Assembly (NCBI GenBank): GCA_963978895.1
Contig: OZ022246.1
Span: 21,647,103 to 21,711,102, forward strand
Direction: 5' to 3'
Length of the DNA stretch: 64,000 nt
Source of the DNA: Erpobdella octoculata
Taxonomy: Eukaryota > Annelida > Clitellata > Hirudinida > Erpobdellidae
The notes beneath the pieces are model-generated. The model was given only the letters and a program-made list of their open reading frames with translations, was not told where the DNA came from and ran no database searches. Positions 37,208-51,856 of this stretch are shown here, piece after piece. Positions within the stretch are counted from its first letter, which is position 1. Each line of letters opens with the position of its first letter. The translations under genes were made by a program, and so were the position numbers.

Positions 37208-38487
37208 AGATGAAAATTTCACTGCTTCTTTAGTAAAAAGAAATCAGAGAAAAGAAATGTTAAAACAAAATTTTCCTAAAGTACCTACGTATGTATGCTC
37301 AAGTTTTACACAGAGAACGGAATTTTATCTCAAAACAAGCGGTTCTAGAACCAAACAGAAAAAACAAACATTTAAAAACGTACGATTAATATCACCTCTG
37401 GATTATTCCCGCTCAATAATATCCATTAAGCAAAACGTTTGGACAATTATTGCTTGATTTTTTGCGCAATAAGTGAATCTCATCCGATCAACGCGAGCCT
37501 ATGGGAAATAAAACAGAAAATGGAATTACATACGTATACATAATCAAAATGATAATCTTATGTTAATTTTTTTATCAACTAATGCCAACACGTGTGTTTG
37601 GTACCAGTACTATGCAGTGAAATATTTACTGTACACTAGCTAATTGCGGCTGTACAGCTTGTACAGCATCCAAGTCTCGTGAACTAAAAAGCGCTCGATT
37701 CGATCGACAGATGCCGCATTATGTCATTAATAAAGCACGGTAGAAGCGAAAGTCTCATTACATTAAGTTTCAAGATTCATGGTATGAAATGAGGCAAACG
37801 CCCTTCACTCCAACTGATGGGGTAGCTTGTAACATTAAATCTAATGAAACGAGCCTTTGTTGACAGTTAGCTAAGATTCGACCTTCCATCTCTTAGGTCA
37901 GTAAAATCAGTATAAGTTTGACGAATGGAGTTAAAACAGAATTTGGCACATTTCGATGTCAGACGCACGTACGGGTAGCAGGAAAAATATGTGGTTCCAT
38001 GTGCACGAGCTGTTCCTGGTCCTATTCATGTAATTCTAGGTCAATCTAGGTATGCATGCCTTACTGATTCAGCCATAGTTCAAAAGAAGCGGCTAATGGA
38101 GTCTAGCTTCATCGTTTACAGTGTCAGTAAAACATGATCAGAGAGATGCTTAGGAGGTCAATAAGCAACACAATGTTTAGATGTATTACTGGATCAAATA
38201 TTTTAGTTTTATAATAAAATTCCAACAAAGAAAACAACTGCTTAATCTTTATTGGAAAAAAGCGTAGTGGAAAACGTTAGAATTCCAGAGTAGTTTGAAA
38301 CAATTGCTAAGTAATAACCGACGTTATTATCACACTGCATCTTTGACAGTGGAAGAAATTATATCTACATCATTAACAACTTATTGATTATTGGTATTTA
38401 ATTAAACTAATGGGGTAATTAACCTATAATCAGATGTTTACCTGTTTAATTGACGGCAGGTGAACTAAACAACTCTTGTGATTGTTC
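37208..38487. other. 5' flank of channel gene 5
   Basis: About 1.3 kb with no exon or transposon recognised. It should contain the untranslated first exon and promoter of gene 5, but no clear TATA/initiator pair stands out. Confidence 0.4.
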
Positions 38488-39952
<1,465 letters not shown>

Positions 39953-40050
<98 letters not shown>

Positions 40051-40059
40051 ATTATTATA

Positions 40060-40122
<63 letters not shown>

Positions 40123-40148
40123 TTTTTTTTATTATTATTATTATTATT
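39953..40148. repeat. (TTA)n microsatellite, right part
   Basis: Continuation of the TTA array split by the Helitron, now imperfect with TTT and ATA variants and a run of ten or more T near 40122-40131. Confidence 0.95.
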
Positions 40149-42896
40149 GCTCTTGGTGCTGGAGTTCATTCAGTGTGAAAATTCGGATTAGTTAGTTCAA
40201 CTGAACATTGGAAAACATATTTTAAAATAAGTTTACAACAGTGCATAATACAAATTTTGGTGTTTTATAATATATACTGCAAGTGCTTTTACAATGTACC
40301 CATTAAAGTTTTATAATGTAACTTGCATCAACACCAGTCGGACTACTATCAGACACAAACAAAAATTTAAAACCATATTATTTTCTAAATTAGCGTGAAA
40401 AAATAACTAAGTGTGTCAAATTTCATTAAAATCGGTACAGTTGTATCGAAATTATATCCAGTTACAGACAGACGAACTTGGCTAATTATTAGAACAGATG
40501 ATAATTTATTATATGACGAACTGTTACCATGTTGTAAAATAGTTTAATGTATTGCAAATTTATAAACTATGCTTGTTAATTAAAATAATACAACGATTTA
40601 TAGAAAACTTGCGGGGTTACCCGGCGTTGCCCGAGTTTTATAGGTTTTTCAACCGTTTTTCTCTTTCAAACTTTTTCTCTATCTATCGTCGATAGTACCA
40701 ATAAAAAGCACGGTAAACTATGGAAATTTTAATTCCTTAAGTAAGAAAGATCATGGAGGTCAACACCCTGAACTCGTTCAAAATATTTTTTGGACCGGGA
40801 TTGGTAATACCTATAGTTGGCTGCAGTAATTTCTGGTAATAAGAAGAAAAAACTTAAAAGCACCATAAAAACATTGGCTGTCTCATCGATAAAAAACAAC
40901 CAATTACAAATCATCTAGTTATCGGAAGGTCGGAATAATTAGTTATGAGTTGTATTAATGGTGGTGTGGTGATGATAAAAATCTACGTTTGCGACTGATT
41001 ATTATGAGAAAGAATGTTCGAATGATTCTTTCGATTATTTTCACCTTCATTCAAAACCTCTACTCTGACTGTCGGTAATTATTGAGATTTGCTGCTAGAG
41101 TTGTACTACATTGTACATCAGTTAATAAACGTAAGTATAGTAGAAAGTCTAAATCATTAAAAACCTTGTATTAAAATATAAAATATTTTATTAAAAATAA
41201 TCAGTTAATAAAGGTAAGTTTAGTAGAAAGTCTAAATCATTAAAATCCTTGTATTTAGTGGTGAAGTGACGGCGTTTTTGTAGACCTGACAGGAAAGTTG
41301 TTTTGCCAGGTGTTGCCAAACGCAGTTTTGTATTCATATATATATATATATCATAATGAAAGTCATCTTTAGATATGTTGATAAACCTCGGTGAATATAT
41401 ATTTTTGTGTGTGGAAAACATCGAAAAATTTAGTATTAAGTTGGTATTGTGCCGTAAATATTAATAAAATTTTAATGATTTGCTTTTTTATTTGACCTGT
41501 CAGATGTCACCTTTAAAGGAACTAAACTTTCTGCCACTTCAATGACATTCTGCATTGCGGATTCTAAGCCACCATATTCCTAATCATCATCATAGTCATC
41601 ATCATCATCATAATCATCACCATCATCATCATCATCACCATCATCATCATCAGTATCATGATGATGATAATAATAACGTTATTTTTTTATTAATCTCATC
41701 ATTACTAGTAGTATTAATATTGTTGTTATTAATAATAATCTTATTATTTTTATTACAATCATTATTATCATTTTTGCATATATCTATAATTATCATTATT
41801 ATTTTCTGGGAATTCGCTTTTTTAACACGCCCTCATGCGAATATGTTGAAGGGAAAAATAGCAATCGAAAAACGCCTTTTTTATAAAAAAAAATTACAAA
41901 GTTTATTTATTTATTAATTGTCAACATTGTTTTGATATTAAAAAAAAACAACAGAAACGTTGAATACCAATTAATTGAACTAATTTATTCTAATCGAACT
42001 CAAAACAGTGGGGAGAAAATGTTTTGTTTGCTTTGTATTTCCAGAGCCATCCAAATCCCCGCGAGTAAATTCTGCATGGTTTTGCAATCCATTGACAAAT
42101 TGGTCAGAGACCTTTTGACGACCTGCAGTGCTAATGAAATGGATGCTTGATTATGCTACAGTTCATCAAAATGCTTTGCTGGACTTAAGAGATTATGTCT
42201 TTTCGTTGCGATGGCTGCGAATTCAAACTCGTTCTGAGTAATAACACAAATTAATTTAATTAATTTTTTATTTCTATTAATTTTTTTACTAATGATTAAT
42301 ATGTATAAATTATTATTTCTATTAAATTGTTAGTTATAGAAATTATAACTGTCTATAAAAATCTTGTTTGCTTATTTAATTTGTTTCAGTTTCGAACAAA
42401 CTATAAAAATATCATTTGAATCTAAAAAAAACAAACATAATGTTGTTGATTCAATGTCGATTTGAAGAAAATTTTTTATTGACACAAAATAAACAACCTT
42501 TAAAATGTTGCTCAAATTTGACATTTAAAAAAAATCATGCAAAATTTTAAAACTATGCCGAATTATATAAATAAAAATGAACAGATCAACAAACTTAAAA
42601 TTAATTTAAAAAACAAACATTCATATGTTGGTCCAATTGAGCCACAACAATTTCTGAAAATATTTTCAACAAGTTCACAAGTCCACTTGAAAAAATAAAG
42701 CGATATATATATATTTATTTATATATTTATATGTATATATTAATATCGAAATAGAAACATTGTTGACGCATCCAATTGATAGGTTGTGGCGTTTCCAATC
42801 CTCGACCCATTAATGAGTTCGTAAACGATATCTTTCTCGTCAAAACAAAACGAGTTTTAAGAAATAATCATGACGTTGTGTGTTTTTTTTGAAACT
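40149..42896. other. non-coding region with simple repeats and a decayed Helitron end
   Basis: No gene recognised. Items seen: 40606-40650 is a decayed copy of the family B Helitron 3' end in reverse (gcggggttacccggcgttgc); 40400-40480 contains a 'caaatttcattaaaatcggt ... acagacagacg' tail typical of dispersed repeats; 41120-41172 and 41203-41255 are a direct duplication of about 53 bp; 41580-41680 is an imperfect ATC/TCA repeat; 41337-41352 and 42708-42720 are short TA runs. Confidence 0.5.
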
Positions 42897-44739
42897 TTAG
42901 TTGTTGACTTGCGTCAGGTCTGGTTTGAGCATTTCAGGGTTGTTGTATTGGAATGGCATGGGAGCAAACAAAGCTGGCTGTTTGCAATCAAAGGTCGAGA
43001 AGTGGTCGACGTCTTTGAGGTTGCCGCAGCAGTTGCAGTTGACTTCATAAAGCGTTCCGTTTTCGGAAACGTTTCTGCAAGTGATGCAGCATTGCTGGTG
43101 GTGGTGGTAGAAGTTGTTTTTGTCAACCGGAGAGATTTTTGTCGAGTTGCCGAACGAGTTTAGTGCCGTAGAAGGAAGGTTTTTTGCCAGAGGTGAAGTT
43201 GGTGTTTTGAGGGTCTGACTGGCGATTTTGATATTTTGAGTTGGAGTGGAAAACACGGAAGTAGTTTTGTAGTTAGCAGGAGAGAAAACGTCGGCTGCCG
43301 AAAGATTTGAGACCAGTTTCTGGCAATTCACGTTGTTCAGGGCATCGACGACAGTTAGCGAACTCTCTGAGGTAGTAGTAGCCGCGTACGCTTCTTCTGG
43401 ATTGAAAACGCAGCATTTTGTACTATAAATCGGCTGCTCTGGCTGGTTGTATTGAAATTTTCCAGATGCTAACTGCTGCTGTTGAAATGCGTCGTGGCAC
43501 GGGGCACCCCTGAAACAGCTGTAATCTGATAGAGAGAGCGACGATTGAGGGTTGTGAGACGGGTAGTAATCCGCTGTCGACCGGGACCAGTTGGGCGTGT
43601 TTGATCGAGCCGCGTTGACATGCTGCTTCTGGACTGTTTCAGAGAACTTGACGTTGTTGGAACCCGCCGTAGTTGTTGATGATACGCAGTTGTTGCTACT
43701 GTTGTTGACGAGTATGCTTTGATATTCGGCTGCCATATGGGGGTTCGTAGGGGCAGAACAACTGGTAACAAATGGCCAAAAAAAAGCAAAAAAAAACTTT
43801 GAGAAATTTGTTATTGAAAATAATTTGATGTCGCACTATCAAATGTTTATTTTAAAGACTATTTCTATGAATATTAATTATTCATTCGTAATTATTATTC
43901 ATCTGAAGAATTCAAAAAATTGTTGATTAGGTTTTTGCTTTTGCTGAAGGCTTATCACAATCTCGGAAATTAATAAAAATCAGTAAGTCATTTTCAAAAG
44001 AGTAAAAAAACCAAAACATCATGCAAATCAGACACTACGTAAAAACTTCCTACTTTTTGGTGCAGGCGACCACAAGACAAAGAAACATGCCGCCAACGAC
44101 GATCCCGATGGCCACTCCAACCACGACCATCACCAGGATTCCTAGTAGAAAATTATAAATCTCTTATTTTTTATTTGGTCTGAGAAACAAGTGCATTATA
44201 TTTTTTTATAAAAGTATAATCAGCTATGAATTATTTTGAGTTGTAATTTATTTGTTTATATATATATCAGTAAAAAGCATTTTAAAAAATATTCGATTAA
44301 AAAAATTTATAATTCGTGAATAATTGAGAAAAGATGATTCAATATAAAGCGCCTGGTGAATAAAAAACAGTGAATTATGCATGAAATGGAGATGTGATTG
44401 AGCAAATTACCAAAGGGAAAGTAATCTTCTTTGTTGGATTTCTGATTTAATTTCATAATTGACTCTGAAAAAAAATAATGAATTGTTTTACAAATATTAA
44501 ATAAATTAATTATAACTTGTAATTATAACTTAAACAATAATATTATTATTAATTATTTAATTGAAATGTTCACTAACTCCCGTGAATGCTGCAATTTCCG
44601 ACATGTCCAACCCATTTCCCGTTTCTGCAGGTCATGTGATATGTAACGTCAGACGAGTGGTTGCACGTGATCGACAGTGAGTTGCCATGACGATGTACTC
44701 CGGCGTCCGGGATTGGATCAGGGTTGCGACATCCGGTAG
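42897..44739 (-). CDS. sushi-domain single-pass membrane protein, 3' part (5' exons not found)
   Basis: Four exons join in frame: 44578-44739, 44411-44464, 44054-44141, 42897-43761 (stop TAA). The first encodes one sushi/CCP domain (GCRNPDPIPDAG, LSITCNHSS, MTCRNGKWVGHVGNCS: four cysteines plus the G-x-W). The second is a short charged linker. The third is a transmembrane helix (GILVMVVVGVAIGIVVGGMF) followed by CTKK. The last gives a cytoplasmic tail of about 287 residues rich in Ser, Thr, Asn and Gln, with a YQSI (Y-x-x-hydrophobic) motif near the membrane, a QQQQ run, and a Cys-rich patch (CCITC, CNCCG) near the end. Type I topology is inferred. The signal peptide and further ectodomain exons must lie upstream, possibly past the BTB gene. 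Role unknown; sushi ectodomains usually mediate binding. Confidence 0.72.
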
Positions 44740-47700
44740 CTATAATAAGCCCACGAGATTTGTATAAGAAGATTATTTATTGTAAATATATTTGACGAAT
44801 TATCTAAAGGTTTCTATTATTTTTAATTCCTAATCTAGACATCTTTGGCGTAGGCAAAACAAATGGCGGGAAGACAAAGATGTCAGGAAGAGCAAAAATT
44901 TGACCATAGAATAAAAACTGACACATTGATGGTATGATAAGAAAATAGTACTACAATACAAGGGTTGTAATTACGCAAAGATTGTAATAATCTCATTTAT
45001 ATTATGGTTGATAGGTAATAACAATAGAACACTCGTGGTATCCTTAAGATATACATTTATTATATAATGCAAGAAGTTAATGTATACTTGTAAAATAATG
45101 ATAATTTTTTTAGCCATATGCTGATATAATTTAATGTAATGGCTGTGATATATATCGCTTCAATAAAAAAATCAAATACAAAAACTTTGATGAAAGAGAG
45201 AAGGAAGAAGAAAGGAAAAAGAAGAAAGAAAGAAAGATGAGCATGGAAGTGACATATTAAGCAATCAATCGAAAGGGACGGAGCACTCATTTAGCAAACG
45301 TCCACCCTGCGGCCAGACGTTGAAAAATGAGAAATCCACGATGACAATAAAAGTAATAATAATAAAATGATAATAATAAATTTATACATATATATATATA
45401 TATATGAAACAAACAAACAGTTGAATGACAATTATAAAAATAATAATAATAAAGAAAAAAAAGACAAAAAATAAGAAAAACAAAAAAAGGAGAAGAAGAA
45501 GAAGAAGAAGAAAAAGAAGAAGAAGAAGAAAAATTGATAGCCTTGCCCGTCTGTAAATGTTATATAATGGTTTCTTCTATCAAACGGTATGTGATTGTTA
45601 TCTCTATTAGGTATGATTTCGATGGTGATGATGATGAGGAGGAGGAGGAAGAGGACGGGAATAACAAGAATGATGATGATGATGGCGGTGGGAATGATAG
45701 TGGTAGAGGTGGTGGTGATGGTGATGATGATGATGGCTATGGTAGTGGTGGTGGTGATGATGATGATCATAGTGGTGCTGATGGTGATGCTGTTGATGAT
45801 ATATAAGTAAACATGTTGATAAATAAAAAATATTTGCATTCGAAGGGACTGATGTTCAAAAGACCGAGATTGTGAAGAAATAAATAATTACAAAGATGAA
45901 CAAATTTTATGCAATTATAACAAACATCACAAGCTATCTGTTATTTAATAAAGTATTACATCAACCGGTCTGTAAGCATCTGCAACGATCTAACTTTTAA
46001 TTAAAATTCCGAACGGAGATAGTGACGATGGTGATGTTAGCTATTGAGGTCATGAATTTTTAAACGTGAAGAAAAGATTACTGAGAATGTTTTACAAAAC
46101 ACGAGCTGCTCGAACGAATTAAATAAAACCTTGGTGATGCAGGAGGTTGAAGTTCAAATAGGTCAGTTCAAAGGTCACAAAGAGAGAAGTGGAGATGAGG
46201 AGAAATCTTATATAATCCAATAAAGTTTCCTGGTAGACTTTTATTTGACTGTTGACAAGAAATGAGTAATGGAGACTAAAATTATATTAAATTTGTTCAT
46301 TAGAGTCTGTTGTGATAATTCTTGTTTGAAGAAAAATGAAATCAAGAAACGGAGAAAATAATATCAAAGTGGGGAGGATGTAAAGAAGAGAAAGGAAGAC
46401 AGGGACAAAGAGTAAGAAAGAGAGAATGAGACAGAAAATGGAGAGAAAGGAAGAAAGAAAAGGAAAGGGAGACGAAAACACAAAAAAAGAGAAAAATACT
46501 GAAAACAAAAAAGATGAAATGAGAGGAAACAAAAGAGATGAAAAAAAGAACAAGGAAGAAAAAGTGAGAAAAAAAGAAGGATAGAATAAAAGGGAAAGAA
46601 AGTAAAGATGCGATTATACAATTATATATGCCTACAGAATAATATAAAACCTTCATAAGCTAAAATTACATTTATTTGTGCAATGAATAAATACTTTAAA
46701 ATAAAAAAAATGAAACACAACTTGTCACTAAAAATATTTTTCCAGGTATTCCAATTAATTTCGAGCGCTTCTCAGCGTTCTTAAGTTTTAAATAAACCCG
46801 TAATTCATGGCGGTATTAAGCAGCATGAAAAAATAAAGAAATATCAGCAACCAATTATTTATAATATTCCTGCGCGGCTTCGATATTTATTGACAATAAA
46901 AAAAGAAATAAAATCCATCAGGCTGGCCATTTTATTTTGATTTTGCATCAGTTTGAGGGAAGTCTCAATTTTATTACAATAGAGGGCGTCAAGCGAAGGA
47001 GATTCCAGCTCCTCGAATGTACGCCATTTTCATTGAAAAGCCGTCAATTTCAATGACTGTAATTTCGAGATAATTAAATATTTAAATAACTATTTTATAA
47101 CTATTAGTTTTTATTTAATTTTTGTTTTATTTGTTAGTTAATGTTATAAATAATAAATATTAGTTTTATCAACAAATTAATATGTTACTATCATTATTTT
47201 GCCGGCATATCGAATGTCCCTCGGCTGTCTAATCAGTCTCGTGTTTTAAAATTCCAACTCGAAACAAAAAAAAAATTAGAATAATTTAAACTGACGTATT
47301 AAAAAGAAAATATTGAATTAATTTTCTAACCCGGTGATGTATGAATGCATGAAATATTTATTGCAGACAGCGGCAGGTCTATAATGATGAGGATGAGCGG
47401 TGGTGGGCACTGAGGATTTTTCGGTCATTTAAAACCTAAACGAAATGAGAAACACAAAAGATATGCTTTGCAATTTTAGAGCGCCATTAGGTTTAGACGA
47501 TATGAGACGAGAAGAAAAAGGTAAGACAAATTTACGATACAATCACCCATAGTTCAAGGCTCAAGGCTGGTCTTAACCATAGGCAAAGCGGACCGTTACC
47601 AGGGACGTCAAAATCCAAGAGGTGGCAAACCGCGCCAATTTCACCTTATTTTGTATGACTGCAACATGCCGCAATGCACACACTTAATGGTAACATTTTG

Positions 47701-48422
47701 CATGTTATCAGAAGAAAAAAAATTTTTGTATGTTTATTTAGACTTTAAAATAGTTCTGTTTCGAAACAATGTTTTAGGACGCTGTTCTATGAGTGCTAAC
47801 CTAACGCTAAAACCATAAAAATGCATCGTCATCAAAATTAATAGTACAAGTGGGCAAAACAAAAAGTGCCGAAATGTATGTTTTTCTAAGTCGCCAGTTG
47901 AACTAGGACTTCATGGGCTTTCCAATGTCTTTTGAAGTTCAAGGCCAAATCATGTTTATTTTACGCCAGGTTACATGGAAAGTTTACACAGTTTTGACCG
48001 TTGAGCGAAAACTAACAATTGAAGGAAAAAACGAGTTTTTCAACACAAACTTTAATTTCAAATATGCTCAAATTAGAAATACAAAGATATTCAAATTAAG
48101 TTATTTTTTTCTAAGTGAATCATGTATTTTCATCCAATATAAAGCTATGCTACAAACAGATACTGTAAGTTAAATAAAAGTTTGTAAAAATATGCTTGCC
48201 TGAAATACCGCAAGCATTTATGAACATCAAGTTATAATTGTTGTTAATTTAAAGTTTTTTTATTGTTTGAAATTTTTACAACAACGCAGTTGTTTAGCAC
48301 ATTTGATAAGTTTTTTTAATTTCTAATGAAAATCGATTTTTAGTTACAAGAAAGTAAAAGTTTAATTAAAAAATGTAAGCCACACAACGAGACTTTGTTA
48401 TATAAAAAAAGCTTTTAAAATT
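44740..48422. other. intron/intergenic region rich in simple repeats
   Basis: No exon that joins the sushi gene in phase was recognised. Contents: TA run near 45388-45405, (GAA)n at about 45492-45533, (GAT)n-type imperfect repeat at about 45618-45802, and the purine-rich tract at 46325-46610. An open plus frame at 47913-48173 has no recognisable motif. Confidence 0.5.
46325..46610. repeat. long polypurine tract
   Basis: About 285 bp on the plus strand made largely of G and A (gaaagg, gagaaa, aagaaa words) with few pyrimidines and no fixed repeat unit. Such strand asymmetry can form triplex DNA. The opposite strand gives long Phe/Ser/Leu-rich frames that are not genes. Confidence 0.8.
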
Positions 48423-49640
48423 TTATCTCTTGTTTATCTTTCCATCAGCGTGGATTTTCAAGTGAGTCTTCAAAGAGCAGCCCCTGGAGAATGTTTTCTC
48501 ACAATGCTGGCACTTGTGCAGCAGTGTTTCCTTAGTGGGAGTTGGTTCGGGCTCCTTCATCTGGGCCTTATGTTGAACGGACTTCTTGAGCGATTTCTCA
48601 AAGGCGTGTTTTTTCTCGTGTTTCTTCTTAATGCTGATATATCTGAAAGAAGCATCGCAAAATTGACATTTGAACAGTTTACGGCCATTTTCGTTCTTCC
48701 AGCTAACAGCCGATTCATTTTTCACAACGTCCATTTGCGGAGAATCACTCATCTCAACGGCCTCATCCTGTTCCATGTGTTGAACCGGTTCTGCAGCTTC
48801 AACGCCAATATCTGCGTTCCGTTCTGGTAATACATTTTCAGAAGAGGTTTTTTTGCTAGACTCGCTATTCATTGCGAAAACTGCTTCAGCAGCATCTGTT
48901 GGTTCCTGAGTCAGATTTGAAAAATCAGCTTTTTCAGTGGTTTTAGTTTGATCAAGTTCATGAATTGGCTCAGAAACTTCAACCTCCATTGCTACGCTCT
49001 CGGCTACGGATGTAGGTTCTGCTTGTTCTGTCGGTTCTGCCGGTTCCGTTGGTATAGTTTCTTGTCTAACTTCATTATTTGTCTCAGTTTCCTCAGCACG
49101 GACATTTTCATTCAAAATCAGCCTATCTCCAATAACTTGCAAACGACTAGCGATCTCAGGAACTGGTCTTGAGATTTCTTTTTCCATGGGGCGGTTATTC
49201 AAGTCATTTGTTCTGCTTGTCGATGTCTCTGGAATAAGATCAGGTTTCAAATCTTCATCTATCACAATGACTTCCGAGCGTGGTGCGTTCATAGAAATTG
49301 GACTTTTTTGCCCTGTTACATTCATATTCAATCCAAACATTGTGGCAACCTCGTTAAATTTACTGGTCACCTGTTCGAAGGATTCTTTGTTAAAGCAGCT
49401 AAGAGTTATTTGACCAGTGTAAATATATTCAAGTACTGCTTCTAAGACATTTCCGTCGATCTTTGGCATCCTAACCGTTGTGCTCCACTTTAATACAGAA
49501 CCAATATTCGGAGACGCTCTCTCGAGGACTTTTTTGTGAACCAAAAACTTTTTTCCTCCGGCAGCTTCGATGATCGCATCGCAATAAAGTCCTTTCTTTC
49601 TCATTGTATTTAAATTGGAAAGTTGATTGTTAAAAAACAT
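48423..49640 (-). CDS. BTB/POZ and C2H2 zinc-finger protein, single exon, 405 aa
   Basis: One uninterrupted ATG-to-stop frame. Aa about 8-105 form a BTB/POZ fold (GLYCDAIIEAAGGKKFLVHK, then VLEAVLEYIYTGQI), a dimerisation and co-repressor domain. Aa about 120-315 are acidic, Glu/Thr/Pro-rich and probably disordered. Two C2H2 fingers close the protein: Cys325, Cys328, His341, His345 and Cys377, Cys380, His393, His397, both C-x2-C-x12-H-x3-H, linked by a basic stretch. The architecture is that of ZBTB-type nuclear transcription factors; the target is unknown. The lack of introns next to multi-exon genes suggests a retrocopy or an intron-poor family member. The second finger ends TSR-like (RGCSLKTHLKIH), a normal DNA-binding finger. 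Confidence 0.85.
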   Translation of the reverse strand: MFFNNQLSNLNTMRKKGLYCDAIIEAAGGKKFLVHKKVLERASPNIGSVLKWSTTVRMPKIDGNVLEAVLEYIYTGQITLSCFNKESFEQVTSKFNEVATMFGLNMNVTGQKSPISMNAPRSEVIVIDEDLKPDLIPETSTSRTNDLNNRPMEKEISRPVPEIASRLQVIGDRLILNENVRAEETETNNEVRQETIPTEPAEPTEQAEPTSVAESVAMEVEVSEPIHELDQTKTTEKADFSNLTQEPTDAAEAVFAMNSESSKKTSSENVLPERNADIGVEAAEPVQHMEQDEAVEMSDSPQMDVVKNESAVSWKNENGRKLFKCQFCDASFRYISIKKKHEKKHAFEKSLKKSVQHKAQMKEPEPTPTKETLLHKCQHCEKTFSRGCSLKTHLKIHADGKINKR

Positions 49641-49767
49641 TTTTTTATAATTAAATTATCGAAAATTGATCTTTTAGTAAGTCAATGTGTTAGACTCGCT
49701 GGTTTGAGTGAACTGAATTTTGCAACGAAATTTTTTCTGACATTCAAAATTAGGAAATAGATTATGA

Positions 49768-50054
<287 letters not shown>

Positions 50055-50648
50055 TCTTTATATATAAAAGAATATGTCCTGACTGACTGACTGACTGACT
50101 GACTGACTGATGACTGACTGATAATCAACGCCGAGCTCAAACGCCTCATCCTAGGAACGTGAAATTTGGAACTTATATTACTTTTATAGCGTAAACATCC
50201 GCTAAGAAAGGATTTTTGAAAATTTTGCTCCTGAGGGGAAAAACTGGAAAACAATTTTTTTTCTAAAACAATGTATATCTCGAAAACCAAAAATGAGGAA
50301 ATTTTGAAATTTGGTATATGGATTTTTCTTAAAAAATAAAAAGATACGTGTTTTACCATTTTTTGAAAATTCGGTTTCCCGGACCTCAAATGTTGGTTGG
50401 AAAATTGGGTTATTTGGTTTTTAAAGTAGCTTCTTCTCAAAAACTGTATGCTACAAAAGTAAAAATTAGTATTTAGTTTCTACTCTAAAAATAATGATAT
50501 ACGGGTTTCACAATTTTTTGAAAATTTGGTTTCCAGGACTTCAAATGTGGGGTGGAAAATAGGGTTATTTGTTTTTCAAACTAACTGCTACTCAAAAACT
50601 GTAAATACCACAGATGTAAAAATTAGTATTTAGTTTCTATTCTAAAAC
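50055..50648 (+). mobile_element. Helitron family A, copy 2, 3'-truncated
   Basis: Begins TCTTTATATATAAAAG after an A, followed by the same TGAC repeats, first unique part and internal repeat units as copy 1. The match stops near 50648, where a transposase-like ORF begins. The GC-rich block and the CTAG end are absent. Confidence 0.8.
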
Positions 50649-50671
50649 TATTTGAAGATAAGTCGAGACAA

Positions 50672-51330
50672 ATGGAAAAAGAAAAAAACTCAATACTTGA
50701 AGTTAAAGAAAATTTTAACACGTTGGAAAAAATGCTTATGAACAAACTGGAACACAAATTTTTACCAATTTCAGTGAAAACAATTTTAAAAAGAAATGAG
50801 GAAAACGGTTTGAAAGATGAAGTTTTTCAGTTTCAAAATCGGGTCTTTCTGTGCTACGAAAACTCCATCAAATATCTCCAAAAGTGGACTAAACAGTTTG
50901 AAGAATTTTCAACTTTCACATGGATGAATATGTCAAAAAAAATTGAATGGAAAGAAGTTGAAGAAACGATTATCTATCTGCATAATAAGAACGTTGCAGT
51001 CAATGATGTAAAAGCATTTGATCAGGTTTTCAACTTGAATAAATTTATAGAGTCAAATGCTTCAAGTGCTGATTATCAGAAATATCTTTCTCATGAAAAA
51101 TGGGTGTTATATTTTAATTCTTTCCAAAATTCTGAATATTATTCTGAATTATTGATTATTTGTCAGTTCTTTTTTGTCTTGCCTGCACAGAATGCCAATG
51201 TTGAACGTATCTTCAGATACAGATTCAATGGACAAAAGAGAGAAACCGATTAAAAACATCAACTGTTAAGAGCATTGCAATGATAACGTACAATTTCAAA
51301 GACGTGAATTGTAAGGAGTTTTATAAAAAC
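50672..51330 (+). pseudogene. hAT/ZBED-type transposase C-terminal fragment, frameshifted
   Basis: A 193-codon open frame ends with LLIICQFFFVLPAQNANVER, the conserved C-terminal dimerisation region of hAT transposases and their domesticated ZBED/SCAND3-like relatives. The frame then breaks: near 51220-51235 a one-base shift moves the expected continuation (WTKERNRLKTSTVKSIAMIT, then FKDVNCKEFYK) into another frame up to 51330, where a Helitron end begins. The upstream catalytic part is missing. It is flanked directly by Helitron DNA on both sides, so it may have been captured or been a target of later insertions. Confidence 0.75.
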
Positions 51331-51331
51331 A

Positions 51332-51856
51332 CTAGCGGGGTTACCCGGCGTTGCCCGGGGTTTTTTAGAGGTTTTTCTAATGTTTGTCTCTCTCGCTCCC
51401 GTTTCCTTCTCCACTTTCCCGTTTTCGTCGCGTTCCCGGTCGCTTTTCCGCTCTCGGTCGTTTTCCAGCTCCCGTTCGCTTTCCCGCTCAGAAGTTTTGT
51501 TATCGATTTTCTCTCTTGCTCGCGTTTCCTTCCAAGCTTGCTCTCCTGATTCCAGTCGCTTTCCGCGTTCCCGGTCGCTTTCCGCGTTCCCGGTCGCTTT
51601 CCCGTTCCCGGTCGCTTTCCCGTTCCCGGTCGCTTTCCCGTTCCCGGTGGCTTTTCCGTTCCCGGTCACTTTCCCGTTCCCGGTCGCTTTCCCGTTCCCG
51701 GTCGCTTTCCCGTTCCCGCTCACGCTTGCTCTCCCGTTCCCGGTCATGCTTGCTCTCCCATTCCCGGTCACGGTTGCTCTCCCGTTCACGCTCATTTTTT
51801 CTTTTCCATTCTTTCATAACTTCTGTTAGCCTATAAAACGTAAAATAGATTTGCTA

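Noticed and set aside
51384..51836. Arg-Ser rich frames resembling a splicing-factor RS domain
   Set aside because: They come from the 18-bp GC-rich minisatellite inside Helitron family B; frames on both strands are open and no RNA-binding domain is attached.
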